Origin: Taibaiella koreensis
GTDB lineage: Bacteria; Bacteroidota; Bacteroidia; Chitinophagales; Chitinophagaceae
Direction: 5' to 3'
Assembly: GCF_003545715.1 (NCBI RefSeq)
Contig: NZ_QVNU01000002.1
Location: 310,001 to 374,000, forward strand
Length of the DNA stretch: 64,000 bases
The notes below the pieces were generated by a model. That model saw only the letters and a program-made list of their open reading frames with translations, had not been told where the DNA came from and searched no databases. Both the position numbers and the translations under genes were made by a program. Below, piece by piece: positions 43,646 through 52,707 of the stretch. The stretch's first letter is position 1. Every line of letters starts with the position of its first letter.

Positions 43646-43714
43646 TACTATCCCGATACTGCCCTTTCGACGGGCTCAAGGACCGGAAGATGCTTTGTTT
43701 CCTGTATTGGGACA
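43646..43714. repeat. Intergenic inverted-repeat element, copy E (short)
   Basis: Left TACTATCCCGATACTG and right GTTTCCTGTATTGGGACA match the outer repeat of copy B with changes, and one inner arm CCTTTCGACGGGCTCAAGGA (from 43663) is kept. The second inner arm is missing, so this is a deleted copy inserted just beyond a terminator. Confidence 0.6.
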
Positions 43715-43793
43715 GCCCGCTTTTTATTTATCCATCTGAAGGATATCGATCTGTTTATACTGCATGCTTCATTATGGGTGAAGCATGCGGACA

Positions 43794-44501
43794 TCAGGGA
43801 AGCGATTGTTTTTCGGCCCAGGCCATGCCTGCGGGAAGCACGGCATGGTTAAGCTCGATATGCAGCACCCGCCGTCTTTTGCCTTCTTTGCTACGGGAAG
43901 AAGCGTGGAGCAGCAAGGGGCGCATCAACATAAGGCCACCAGCCGGCACCTTGCAGACCTTTTCCTTTTCTATCGACCAGTCAATCGTTTCGGGACGGTA
44001 AATGCCTTTACGGTGCGAGCCCGGTATCACGTTCAGGGCGCCGTTACTTTCATCGGTATCATCCAGGTGAATGCGAAGAGTGAGCTGCTGCTCCAGCAGG
44101 GAAACAGGCGGTTGTACGGCAAAATATCCGTCCTTTCTGCTCCAGGGACCAAAGCCTAAGACTTCGGTCTTGTTATCTACCGATATGGTCAGGTCCTGGT
44201 GGTAGGGCACAAACCAATTCGAAGCAACCGGCTTATCAAAATAAATGGATTTGCTGATAAAGCAACCTTTATCCATGTACGGCGCAATAGCTTTCATCAT
44301 TCCAGGCGTAAAGAGCAATGCAGAAAGCTGCGGCAGCACGGCCAATACCCGCCGTATGGCAAAAAGGTCACCCTGCCGGCGGAAAGCCGTGCCGGGAACA
44401 TCTATTGACACTTCGATCACATCTGCAACCGCTTTCCTTTCCAAAGGGCTGAGCACTCCATCCAGTATAAGATATCCTTGCTCTTCCAGCTGCTGTTTCA
44501 T
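43794..44501 (-). CDS. Phytanoyl-CoA dioxygenase (PhyH)-like Fe(II)/2-oxoglutarate oxygenase
   Basis: 235 aa from the ATG at 44501. PhyH double-stranded beta-helix fold with the iron ligands HxD in PYHQDLTI and the distal His in LLLHASSRSK, and the R-R-R-V-L-H segment for 2-oxoglutarate. The N-terminus EEQGYLILDGVLSP is typical. Small PhyH proteins hydroxylate diverse metabolites; the substrate is unknown. It starts 2 nt after the stop of the GNAT gene, so dxs, the GNAT gene and this gene likely form one operon. Confidence 0.88.
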   Translation of the reverse strand: MKQQLEEQGYLILDGVLSPLERKAVADVIEVSIDVPGTAFRRQGDLFAIRRVLAVLPQLSALLFTPGMMKAIAPYMDKGCFISKSIYFDKPVASNWFVPYHQDLTISVDNKTEVLGFGPWSRKDGYFAVQPPVSLLEQQLTLRIHLDDTDESNGALNVIPGSHRKGIYRPETIDWSIEKEKVCKVPAGGLMLMRPLLLHASSRSKEGKRRRVLHIELNHAVLPAGMAWAEKQSLP

Positions 44502-44503
44502 GG

Positions 44504-45058
44504 TCAACTCTTTTTACGGGCAAAATAATCCTCTTCGAGTATGGCATATTCGTAGCAGTCCACCCACTGCCCCCTTATGGGTAATACATTGCGCCGGTGC
44601 CCTTCGCGCAGCATACCGGCTTTTTCCAGCACACGTATGGAACCGGCATTGTCTACAGCACAGCCGGCTTCGACCCGGTGAAGGGCCAGCACTTCAAAAG
44701 CAAACTGCAGTATACGGTCCAGCGCTTCGGAAGTATAACCGCTGCGCCAACGGTCCTTATGCAGCTTATACCAGACCTCAGCACTCTGCTTTTTGGGGGC
44801 AGCCAGGATCATACCAAAAAGGCCGGCAAACTGCCCGGTATCTTTTAAGGTAACAGCAAGGATAAAATGAACGCGGGGAACGGCTTCCTGCGTCGTCAAC
44901 CAGGTCCTGACGAGATCATTGGTAACCCCAATATGGGCTGGAATGCCCATGGTATTGTATTGATCCGTTTCGGGAAGGGAATGCAACGCATGTATTGCCG
45001 GAACGTCGACAATAGCAATATCCCTGAGCAGGAGCCTGGGTGTCTCTAAAGAAAACAT
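44504..45058 (-). CDS. GNAT acetyltransferase, RimJ/RimL type
   Basis: 184 aa. Starts FSLETPRLLLRDIAI, the hallmark of the RimJ/RimL group, with the acetyl-CoA motif W-R-S-G-Y-T-S-E-A and the late LHRVEAGCAVDNAGSIRVLEKAGM signature. These enzymes acetylate protein N-termini or antibiotics and small amines; nothing fixes the substrate. Located 11 nt after dxs. Confidence 0.88.
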   Translation of the reverse strand: MFSLETPRLLLRDIAIVDVPAIHALHSLPETDQYNTMGIPAHIGVTNDLVRTWLTTQEAVPRVHFILAVTLKDTGQFAGLFGMILAAPKKQSAEVWYKLHKDRWRSGYTSEALDRILQFAFEVLALHRVEAGCAVDNAGSIRVLEKAGMLREGHRRNVLPIRGQWVDCYEYAILEEDYFARKKS

Positions 45059-45069
45059 ATGATATTGGC

Positions 45070-46998
45070 TTAGGCCAGGCTGAGATCTTTTCCGCTGACC
45101 TTCATCATATCGCGGGCAGCAGCGGCAATAGCCGATGCGTCAAAGCCGCACTCACGATATTGCTCATCTGGTTTGCCATGCTCGATCACGCGGTCGGGAA
45201 TACCCAGTATCGTTACGGAAGGCTTATACCCATGCGCGTTAAAAAACTCCAGTACCGCCGAGCCCATGCCGCCCTGGATACAGCCATCTTCTACCGTAAT
45301 GATACGGGAGAACTTACGACCGATCTCGTGCAGCATTTTCTCGTCGAGCGGCTTTACAAAACGCAGATCGTAATGCGCCGCGCTGATATTTTCCGCTTCC
45401 AGTTCCAGGCAGGCCTTTTGGGCAAAATTGCCGGGATGCCCGATGCTGATAATGGCCAGATCGCTACCGTCGCTGATCTTACGGCCCTGGCCGATCTGTA
45501 TTTTTTCAAAGGGGGTCCGCCATTCGGGCATCACGCCCTGTCCGCGCGGATAACGGATCACAAAAGGATTTTTGGTCTCTTCCAGCTGCGCGGTATACAT
45601 AAGGTTGCGCAGCTCCTGCTCGTTCATAGGCGCGCTCACGATCATATTGGGGATACAACGCATATAGGCCAGGTCGTAAGCGCCCTGGTGCGTGCCGCCA
45701 TCGTCGCCTACAAGACCTGCTCGGTCGAGGCAGAAGATCACCGGCAGGTTCTGTATCGCCACATCGTGGATCACCATATCATAAGCCCTTTGCATAAAGC
45801 TGCTGTAGATATTGCAGAACACCTTCATGCCACGGGTCGCCAACCCGGCGCTCACCGTTACGGCATGCTGTTCGGCGATACCTACATCCAACGCGCGGTC
45901 GGGCATTTCAGCCATCATGTATTTCAAGGAACAGCCGGAGGGCATGGCCGGGGTAATACCCATGATCTTCTCATTGACCCTGGCCAGCTCGATAATGGAA
46001 TGACCGAATACGTCCTGATACTTGGGCGCCTGCGGTGTATTGTAAGTGACTTTGTTGATCTTACCGGTTACCTTATCAAACAAGCCCGGAGCGTGCCACA
46101 GGGTCTGGTCTTCTTCTGCCAGCTTATAGCCTTTGCCCTTTACTGTTTTTATATGCAGGATCTTGGGGCCCTGGATATCGCGCAGATCGCGGAGGATATC
46201 GACCAGCTTGGTCACATTATGCCCATCCACCGCGCCAAAATAGCGCAGCCCAAGCGCTTCGAACAAGTTACTGGATTTGGAGATAGCGCCTTTAACGCTT
46301 TCCTTCACCTTGGCAGCGATCTCACGCTGAAAATCGGCATAAGGCAATTTGCCCAGCAAATGCCACAGGTCGTCGCGCAGCTTGTTGTAGGTGTGCGAGG
46401 TGGTGATATCGGTAAGGTATTCTTTGAGCGCGCCCACATTGGGATCGATGCTCATGTTGTTGTCGTTAAGAATGATCAGGATATTGGCATTGCTTACCCC
46501 CGCATGGTTCATGGCCTCGAAGGGAAGGCCGGCGGTCATAGCGCCGTCGCCGATGACGGCGATGTGTTGCCGGTCTGTTTCACCCTTGAGCCGGCTGGCA
46601 ATAGCCATACCCAATGCAGCAGAGATAGAGGTAGAGGAATGGCCCACACCAAAGGTATCGTATTCGCTTTCTTCACGGTTGGGGAAACCGCTGATACCAT
46701 TCAACTTTCGGTTGGTATGAAAAACGCTGCGCCGGCCGGTAAGGATCTTATGACCGTAAGCCTGGTGGCCTACGTCCCATACCAGCTGATCGTATGGTGT
46801 ATTCATAACGTAATGAAGGGCCGTTGTCAGCTCAACCACCCCGAGGCTGGCCCCGAAATGCCCGCCATTCACACTCACACTATCAATAATAAACTGACGT
46901 AACTCATTACATACCTGCTGCAGCTGCATTTTTTCCAGTTTCCTGAGATCGGAGGGGTATTCAATGGTACTGAGCAGAGGGCCGGCTTCTATCCGCAT
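45070..46998 (-). CDS. dxs: 1-deoxy-D-xylulose-5-phosphate synthase
   Basis: 642 aa, full length. First enzyme of the MEP isoprenoid pathway, joining pyruvate and glyceraldehyde-3-P using thiamine diphosphate. [18 protein letters not shown] and the ThDP motif [33 protein letters not shown] (broken here by a hyphen) are clear; the central PYR domain has GIAEQHAV and [19 protein letters not shown]. A -7 element lies at 47024-47031. The MEP pathway feeds quinones and undecaprenyl phosphate, the carrier used by the glycan genes to the right. Confidence 0.96.
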   Translation of the reverse strand: [642 protein letters not shown]

Positions 46999-47023
46999 GC
47001 CAAATTGTTTAAGGTATAACAGG

Positions 47024-47031
47024 CAAAAATA
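47024..47031 (-). promoter_or_regulatory. Predicted -7 element of dxs
   Basis: TATTTTTG on the minus strand, 25 nt before the dxs ATG. Confidence 0.55.
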
Positions 47032-47186
47032 GGAATAATTATCCTTTAACCCGGCTTTTACAAGCTAAATATCGGCTCATGTACGGTAGTATAGCCCTTT
47101 TTATTGTGTTCCGGGCCGGAAAATGCAACTGTGAAAATACCGGCGCGGACAGCAAGTTGCCACCTCTGTATCCCGGCAAAAGCGAG

Positions 47187-47194
47187 TACCTTTG
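47187..47194 (+). promoter_or_regulatory. Predicted -7 element of the rhodanese-like gene
   Basis: TACCTTTG, 22 nt before the ATG at 47217; supports that start over upstream in-frame codons. Confidence 0.55.
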
Positions 47195-47216
47195 CACCCC
47201 AATAGCGACAAAAAAC

Positions 47217-47654
47217 ATGAAGTACACGGGGAAATATATTGCTGCGGGTTTGCTGGTGCTGAGCCTCAGCGCCTTTAAAAAGGACGAGCTGGGCTCGTGG
47301 AAAGAAAAACAGCTGGCAGATCCTGTTGCGCTGGCCGGCCGTATTGCCAAAGGCGATACCAGCAACCTGCTGATCCTGAATACCGGTCCTGTTGAGGACA
47401 TCCAAGGCGCAGTAAATATAGGCGCGGTAGAAGACGCTAAAAATCTGGCCAAACTGAAAGATTACTTACAACCGGTTGCCAGGGACAAGGAAGTGATCCT
47501 GTATTGCGGCTGTTGCCCGCTTTCGGTATGCCCCAACCTGCATCCTGCCTACGATATGCTCAGGGCCATGCATTTCACCAATTACAAAGTGCTGCGCCTG
47601 ACGCATGACCTGCAGGAGGACTGGATCGACAAAGGCTATCCCGTTGCTAACTAA
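47217..47654 (+). CDS. Secreted rhodanese-like protein
   Basis: 145 aa from the ATG at 47217. The start MKYTGKYIAAGLLVLSLSAF is a signal peptide or anchor. The middle reads NLLILNTGPVEDIQGAVNIG, matching the rhodanese VxDVRxxxEyxxGHIxgA pattern loosely, and the active-site loop is ILYCGCCPLSVCPN, with extra cysteines compared with classical rhodaneses. The end KVLRLTHDLQEDWIDKGYPV fits the last helix. A periplasmic sulfur-transfer or redox role is inferred. Confidence 0.75.
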   Translation: MKYTGKYIAAGLLVLSLSAFKKDELGSWKEKQLADPVALAGRIAKGDTSNLLILNTGPVEDIQGAVNIGAVEDAKNLAKLKDYLQPVARDKEVILYCGCCPLSVCPNLHPAYDMLRAMHFTNYKVLRLTHDLQEDWIDKGYPVAN

Positions 47655-47697
47655 CGCTTAACCCTTATAGGGTTTTGAACACTATAAGAGTTAAACG
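47655..47697. terminator. Imperfect hairpin between rhodanese-like and truB genes
   Basis: Sixteen-bp stem CGCTTAACCCTTATAG / CTATAAGAGTTAAACG with two G-T pairs, right after the stop at 47654. No strong T-run, so it could be an mRNA stabiliser. Confidence 0.45.
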
Positions 47698-47732
47698 CTT
47701 CAGCCCGCAAAACACTGATACATTATTACCAT

Positions 47733-48422
47733 ATGAATGCCATACCTACCCAGGAAGAACTGAAAGAGGGCGCCCTGTTGCTGATCGATAAACCTTTGCG
47801 CTGGACTTCCTTCGACGCCCTCAACAAATTGCGCCGGCTGATGAAGGCGAAAATAGGCCATTGCGGCACGCTGGACCCGCTGGCGACCGGCCTGCTGATC
47901 TGCTGCACCGGCAAAATGACCAAGCGCATCACCGAGTACCAGAAACAGGAAAAAGAATATACCGGCATCATTCACCTGGGTTCAGTAACCCCTACCTATG
48001 ATCTGGAATCGGAACCGGAACAGCACCGGTCACTGGAGCACCTTACAGAAGAAATGATAAGGGCTGCTACTACCGCTTTTACCGGCGATATTATGCAGAT
48101 ACCACCTGCGCACTCGGCCATTAAAAAAGAGGGCAAGCGTGTGTATGAGCTGGCCCGGGAAGGGAAAGAGGTGAAGCTGGATCCCCGCCCGGTGCGTATC
48201 ACTACATTTGAGCTGACCCGTATTGCCTTACCGGAGGTGCATTTCCGCGTGGAATGCAGTACCGGTACCTATATCCGTTCGCTGGCCAACGATTTCGGCG
48301 CCGCCCTGGGCTGCGGCGGTTACCTGCAGGCGCTTCGTCGTACCCGCATCGGCACTTTCGGCGTAGAAGAGGCACTTACTGTGGAGCAATGGGTAACGGC
48401 ATTGAAGCCGGAAACGATATAG
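47733..48422 (+). CDS. truB: tRNA pseudouridine-55 synthase
   Basis: 229 aa. Makes pseudouridine 55 in the T-loop of tRNAs. Catalytic Asp48 in HCGTLDPLATGLL, KP motif LLLIDKPLRWTSFD at the N-terminus, YTGIIHLG, and CSTGTYIRSLANDFGAALG, all family signatures. The C-terminal PUA domain is missing, which is common in short TruB proteins of Bacteroidota. Confidence 0.95.
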   Translation: MNAIPTQEELKEGALLLIDKPLRWTSFDALNKLRRLMKAKIGHCGTLDPLATGLLICCTGKMTKRITEYQKQEKEYTGIIHLGSVTPTYDLESEPEQHRSLEHLTEEMIRAATTAFTGDIMQIPPAHSAIKKEGKRVYELAREGKEVKLDPRPVRITTFELTRIALPEVHFRVECSTGTYIRSLANDFGAALGCGGYLQALRRTRIGTFGVEEALTVEQWVTALKPETI

Positions 48423-48427
48423 CGATT

Positions 48428-48455
48428 GAAGAGACGCGGTACATCGCGTCTCTTC
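48428..48455. repeat. Palindromic repeat between truB and MuiA genes
   Basis: GAAGAGACGCGG / CGCGTCTCTTC arms with a short loop, same type as the repeat at 25138-25189. It lies between two convergent genes and may act as a terminator. Confidence 0.7.
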
Positions 48456-48494
48456 AACTCCACTTACAATACAACATTTGCAATGCTACCTTAT

Positions 48495-50234
48495 TTAGAG
48501 ATTAGCAATAGTGTAGGACCGGGGATACTTTACCGAGTAACTGACCCGGACCGTTTTGGCTTCACCGGGTGCGAGCTTTAGGTTCCAGCTTAAGATACCG
48601 GTTTCCTTATCCGCATCTGCTCCCGATGCTTCTTTCAGCTCCACCTCCATATCTTTATCCGTGGCAATAGGATACTGATCTTTCAACAGCAGGTTTACAG
48701 TTTCTTTTTTAGCATTACGGATTTTGATCTCGTAGGTATACGATTGTCTACGATTGCTCCCGAGCGTCTTTACCCCGCTTTGCTCCACTACTTTTTCCCT
48801 TTTGATGACGATGCGGCTATCGGTACCGAGGCCAAGGCTCATGGTGTCCGAAGTAACGGCAGGATTGAGCATGGATTTGCCTATGTACATGTTCTCAAAA
48901 AGGATATTAGCCATACCCGGTAGCAGGTTCAGTTGCTCATAACCGGTAATCTCCGCGGTAAGGAATGCCTCTACACTACTTTTCGGCGCGGCGTAATAGC
49001 GATAGGTTGCCGGCAGCTTATATTCCTGCAGCGATACGCTGTGGGGTTTGGCATTGGAAGCGATATCGTAGGGGATATCGACATCGAAGGTAGCATTCAG
49101 TTCATTGTCTACAGGCGTCGTATAGCTACTCATGTTGTTGATCGCTTGCGCTACATTAACGACTGGCCGTTTGGCAATATCAGCAGCGGACATTGATATT
49201 GATCCTGTATAGGATCTTTTGTCTATTTTCTGACCGTATATCGCTACCTCACCCAAATCCTGCTCCGCGGCCAGGTTACCCTGGCCTCGTACCTGTATAT
49301 CTGATGTTGCTCCCGGCTGTCCACCGCCTGAGGAGACCATGACACCGGGCATTGCGCTCCTCAGCTGTGCCGAAAGATTGTTATACCGAAGGAACCAGGT
49401 TGACAATACCGGGGCTGTACTATTACGGGAAGGGTTGCCAGTGGCAAGCCTCAACTTTATTCTTTTCCAGTCAATACCAGTACTTTGGGTGATGTTGGCT
49501 TTATAGCCCAATTTCAGCGGGCTACTGGTATTTTCAGCTCTTAAATCGTAGAAAGCACTCCAACCGGCATTAGGGCTCACATAACTGATATTAAGTTCAC
49601 AGCTGGCAGCGACTTTAGCCACTACTTGCGCCACCAATTGCCCGCGGTTGGCCTGCTGATCGGCTGTGAGTTCCCGCATCTGTTGCTGCAACAAGTCAAG
49701 ACGCTCTTCATAGAGATCTTTTTGTTCGGTGAGGACACTTAGCTGTTGTTTTACTTCCAATTGTTTCCGACCGTAAAAATCCAGCATCTTTTCCAGCTCT
49801 GCCACCGTCACCGTTGTATTGGTGCCAGCTATAGTGCCATTGCGTTCCAGCACTGCCAGCAGGCCTTCTTTCGATTGTTGGTCGCTGCTGATGTTCGTCA
49901 GCAGTTTATTTAATCGCTTCACACTATCCTCAAGCTGCAGATAAGCTTTGCTCTTTTCTTTCGGCTTCATGTAATCTTTATTGAAGCTCACGGAAAGTAC
50001 TGTTACATCGGCACCGGCCCCAATACGCAGACTATTTTCATCCAGCACATTGGCCACATTGCGGATAACCACCTCACTACTCCCCGCCGGCAGTGTTATT
50101 TTGGCTTTGTGATTCATTTCTACGCCTTGGGTATATACCGTAACGGATTCGAGCGTAGCTTCGGTGCTTACCTGTGCACGGACAGCCGGCAGAAAGCAGA
50201 TAAGGCAAAAAAAAGTGATGATGGTCGTTTTCAT
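48495..50234 (-). CDS. MuiA-family (DUF4140/DUF4139) protein with SusC-plug-like insert
   Basis: 579 aa from the ATG at 50234 with signal peptide MKTTIITFFCLICFLPAVRAQ; an ATG 6 codons upstream is the alternative. Residues 25-120 are DUF4140 (ATLESVTVYTQGVEMNHKA), followed by a coiled coil (EKMLDFYGRKQLEVKQQL) and the DUF4139 beta domain (CELNISYVSPNAGWSAFYDL). Between WFLRYNNLSAQLR and VDIPYDIASN is an insert of about 80 residues (49131-49379) with PGVMVSSGGGQPGATSDIQV, then DLGEVAIYGQKIDKRSYTGS and KRPVVNVAQAINN: motifs of the SusC plug, in permuted order. The C-terminus (LLKDQYPIATDKDMEVEL) is ordinary DUF4139. Function of the family unknown; likely envelope-linked. Confidence 0.87.
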   Translation of the reverse strand: MKTTIITFFCLICFLPAVRAQVSTEATLESVTVYTQGVEMNHKAKITLPAGSSEVVIRNVANVLDENSLRIGAGADVTVLSVSFNKDYMKPKEKSKAYLQLEDSVKRLNKLLTNISSDQQSKEGLLAVLERNGTIAGTNTTVTVAELEKMLDFYGRKQLEVKQQLSVLTEQKDLYEERLDLLQQQMRELTADQQANRGQLVAQVVAKVAASCELNISYVSPNAGWSAFYDLRAENTSSPLKLGYKANITQSTGIDWKRIKLRLATGNPSRNSTAPVLSTWFLRYNNLSAQLRSAMPGVMVSSGGGQPGATSDIQVRGQGNLAAEQDLGEVAIYGQKIDKRSYTGSISMSAADIAKRPVVNVAQAINNMSSYTTPVDNELNATFDVDIPYDIASNAKPHSVSLQEYKLPATYRYYAAPKSSVEAFLTAEITGYEQLNLLPGMANILFENMYIGKSMLNPAVTSDTMSLGLGTDSRIVIKREKVVEQSGVKTLGSNRRQSYTYEIKIRNAKKETVNLLLKDQYPIATDKDMEVELKEASGADADKETGILSWNLKLAPGEAKTVRVSYSVKYPRSYTIANL

Positions 50235-50361
50235 AAAAATTCCTTTACTCATTAGGATGCAGCCAGAGAATAAAAGGTTGGAAAGTCAACCGGGATATTG
50301 TGGCAGGCGCTTGCATTTTGTTCCTAATTTTACCGCCTGTCTTTAAGTACGTCCTACACAT

Positions 50362-51096
50362 ATGGTGCACAAAACCCGGGGCATTGTTCTCCGAACGGTC
50401 AAATACGGCGAGACCAGCCTCATCTGCACGGTATTCACCGAGCTCCTGGGCATGCAATCCTATATGGTAAAAGGCGTGCGCAGCGGCCGCTCAAAGGGAA
50501 GAAAGGCCAATGTCTTGTTCCCCTCTTCCATACTTGATATGGTGGTCTATGAGCAACCGCAAAAAAACCTGCAAACAATAAGAGAGTATGAACCCGCTGT
50601 GATCTATCAGCAGCTTCTTGAGGATGTGGTGAAGAACGGCGTGGCGCTATTTGCTGTTGAAGTGACCGGACAGCTGCTGGCGACGCTTGATCCGCAGCCA
50701 GAGCTATTCGCTTTTCTCAAAAATTTTCTTTTGCAACTGGACGACGCACCCAGGACGGATATTGCCAATTATCCGCTCTATTTCGTGATCCAATCGGCCA
50801 GGCTATCGGGTTATTATCTTTCGGGAGAATACAGCGAAGAATATTCTTTTGTGGATGTGCATGAAGGCCGTTTTTCAAAGGAGGTATCGCATTTCCCGCC
50901 TTTTATTTCAGGCACGGAGGCTGGGCTGATGAGTAGGCTCAACTACGCGGCCACACTGGAAGAGATCACGGCGATCAGGATGAATCTCAACGAACGAAGG
51001 CTGCTGCTGGACCATTTCCTGTTCTTTTTACAGTTGCATGTACCGCACTTCAGGCCCTTGCGTTCGTTGGATGTGTTAAAAGCTATTCTTTATTAG
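50362..51096 (+). CDS. recO: DNA repair protein RecO
   Basis: 244 aa. RecO binds ssDNA-binding protein and loads RecA with RecR. N-terminal OB fold MVHKTRGIVLRTVKYGETSLICTVFTELLG is the signature, followed by the helical domain (FAVEVTGQLLATLDPQPELFAFLKNFL). The C-terminal zinc-ribbon cysteines of some RecO proteins are absent, as usual in Bacteroidota. Its 3' end overlaps the convergent gene by 14 bp. Confidence 0.92.
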   Translation: MVHKTRGIVLRTVKYGETSLICTVFTELLGMQSYMVKGVRSGRSKGRKANVLFPSSILDMVVYEQPQKNLQTIREYEPAVIYQQLLEDVVKNGVALFAVEVTGQLLATLDPQPELFAFLKNFLLQLDDAPRTDIANYPLYFVIQSARLSGYYLSGEYSEEYSFVDVHEGRFSKEVSHFPPFISGTEAGLMSRLNYAATLEEITAIRMNLNERRLLLDHFLFFLQLHVPHFRPLRSLDVLKAILY

Positions 51097-51466
51097 GAGC
51101 CGGCTTACGGCCTAGGATACGGTTGCCCAGTTTTTTCAGGTAACGGGTAAAAAAACGGAATTGGCCCAAAGGTATACTGATGATAAGGACACATGCCGGC
51201 CACAGGATAGTAACCATCAGTACATAAATGATCACCCACAGCGCTTTATGATCGGGGCCGATCACATGCATCAGCCGCCGCCCGATATAGCCGCAGGCCG
51301 ATCCGCCCAAGGCAAAGGTACACAGGATCAGTACGACCTGGAGTATGTTCCTCACCTGCCATTTATGCTTGAGCCGGGTTAGCCAGCCGGCCTTTTCATC
51401 GGTGTTCTGCGGGGCATCAAGCGTATCCTCCCCCCGGTCACTTGCTTCTTTGCAGCAGCTTTTCAT
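51083..51466 (-). CDS. Small membrane protein, DUF6787-like
   Basis: 127 aa. After a Cys/charged N-terminus comes LKHKWQVRNILQVVLILCTFALGG (helix 1) and LWVIIYVLMVTILWPACVLIISIP (helix 2), then the signature GQFRFFTRYLKKLGNRI. I recall this pattern as the DUF6787 family. Function unknown; the basic C-terminus suggests cytoplasmic termini. Convergent with recO and upstream of obgE on the same strand. Confidence 0.75.
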   Translation of the reverse strand: MKSCCKEASDRGEDTLDAPQNTDEKAGWLTRLKHKWQVRNILQVVLILCTFALGGSACGYIGRRLMHVIGPDHKALWVIIYVLMVTILWPACVLIISIPLGQFRFFTRYLKKLGNRILGRKPAPNKE

Positions 51467-51533
51467 GGTCCATTTGGTCTGAGAGCCAAAAATAGCGGTT
51501 CCGATCCTGGGCTCCTTTCAAAATCGGGAAATT

Positions 51534-52547
51534 TTATCGGCCGGTCAGCTCATTCTTTTCATTGAGCGCCGTCCATAGCTCGTCTTTCAGCTGCTGCAGC
51601 CCCTGGTTAGTAACCGACGAAATAAAGAGATGCGGTATGCCCTCCGGCAATTCTTTCACGATCTCAGCCTTCAGTTCATCGTCCAGCATATCGCTTTTAC
51701 TTACCGCGATGATGATCTTTTTGTGGAGCAGCTCAGGATTGTACTGCTCAAGTTCATGATGCAGTATTTTGAATTCCTTTGCATGATCTTCGCTATCGGC
51801 CGGGATAAGGAACAGCAGCACCGAGTTACGTTCAATATGGCGCAGGAAACGATGTCCCAGCCCTTTTCCTTCTGCAGCACCCTCGATGATCCCCGGAAGG
51901 TCGGCCATGCAAAAGGACTGCTCGCCGCGATAAGCGACCATGCCCAGCTGAGGCGTAAGGGTGGTAAAGGCATAATTGGCGATTTTGGGCTTTGCCGCCG
52001 ATATGGAAGAGAGCAATGTAGATTTGCCGGCATTGGGAAAGCCTACCAGGCCTACATCGGCCAGTACTTTCAATTCGAGATACTTGTAGCCCTCTATACC
52101 AGGCTCTCCGGGCTGTGCATATTCGGGGGCCTGGTTGGTAGGCGATTTGAAATAGGTATTGCCTCTGCCGCCGATGCCGCCAGGCAACCAGATCAATTCC
52201 TGGCCGTCCTCGAGTATCTCAGCTTCCACTTCTCCGGTCTCGGCATCCTTGGCAATGGTACCCAAAGGCACTTCGATAATAATATCCTTACCGCTGCGGC
52301 CGGTGCAATTGTCGCCGCTGCCCCGCTCGCCATCCTCGGCATGCACATGCTTGTAGTACCGCAGATGCAGCAAGGTCCACAACTGGGTATTGCCCCTGAG
52401 AATAATATGGCCGCCACGGCCGCCGTCGCCGCCATCGGGCCCGGCATTGGCATTGAACTTGGTATGCGCGAAGTGCATGCTTCCGGCTCCGCCTTTACCG
52501 CTGCGGCAAAAAATACGTATATAATCTACAAAATTCGCTTTATCCAT
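51534..52547 (-). CDS. obgE: Obg GTPase
   Basis: 337 aa from the ATG at 52547. Glycine-rich Obg fold (residues 1-160, [28 protein letters not shown]) followed by the GTPase domain: Walker A GFPNAGKS (169-176), TTLTPQLG (G2), DLPGIIEGA (G3), and SKSD (G4). The long C-terminal OCT domain is absent, as in many Bacteroidota. Obg assists 50S ribosome assembly and stress response. Adjacent adk is usual housekeeping company. Confidence 0.95.
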   Translation of the reverse strand: MDKANFVDYIRIFCRSGKGGAGSMHFAHTKFNANAGPDGGDGGRGGHIILRGNTQLWTLLHLRYYKHVHAEDGERGSGDNCTGRSGKDIIIEVPLGTIAKDAETGEVEAEILEDGQELIWLPGGIGGRGNTYFKSPTNQAPEYAQPGEPGIEGYKYLELKVLADVGLVGFPNAGKSTLLSSISAAKPKIANYAFTTLTPQLGMVAYRGEQSFCMADLPGIIEGAAEGKGLGHRFLRHIERNSVLLFLIPADSEDHAKEFKILHHELEQYNPELLHKKIIIAVSKSDMLDDELKAEIVKELPEGIPHLFISSVTNQGLQQLKDELWTALNEKNELTGR

Positions 52548-52651
52548 TGGTTTGTTCCCCACAGCGCATTCGCTGCAAATAAGGTGCAAAGATCATATAT
52601 TTTTTCCTGACTGCCCCGATGACGACATAGAGATCACCGATATTACACCGA

Positions 52652-52683
52652 AAAGCGATGCAGAGTTGCCCCCGCATCGCTTT
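52652..52683. terminator. Hairpin terminator downstream of adk
   Basis: Ten-bp stem AAAGCGATGC / GCATCGCTTT, 12-nt loop, between adk and obgE. Confidence 0.6.
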
Positions 52684-52707
52684 CCCTTATCAAAAAAAGG
52701 TTGATTT

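Noticed and set aside
45040-46902. 620-codon open frame on the plus strand
   Set aside because: It is antisense to dxs, has no recognisable domain and arises from codon usage of the real gene.
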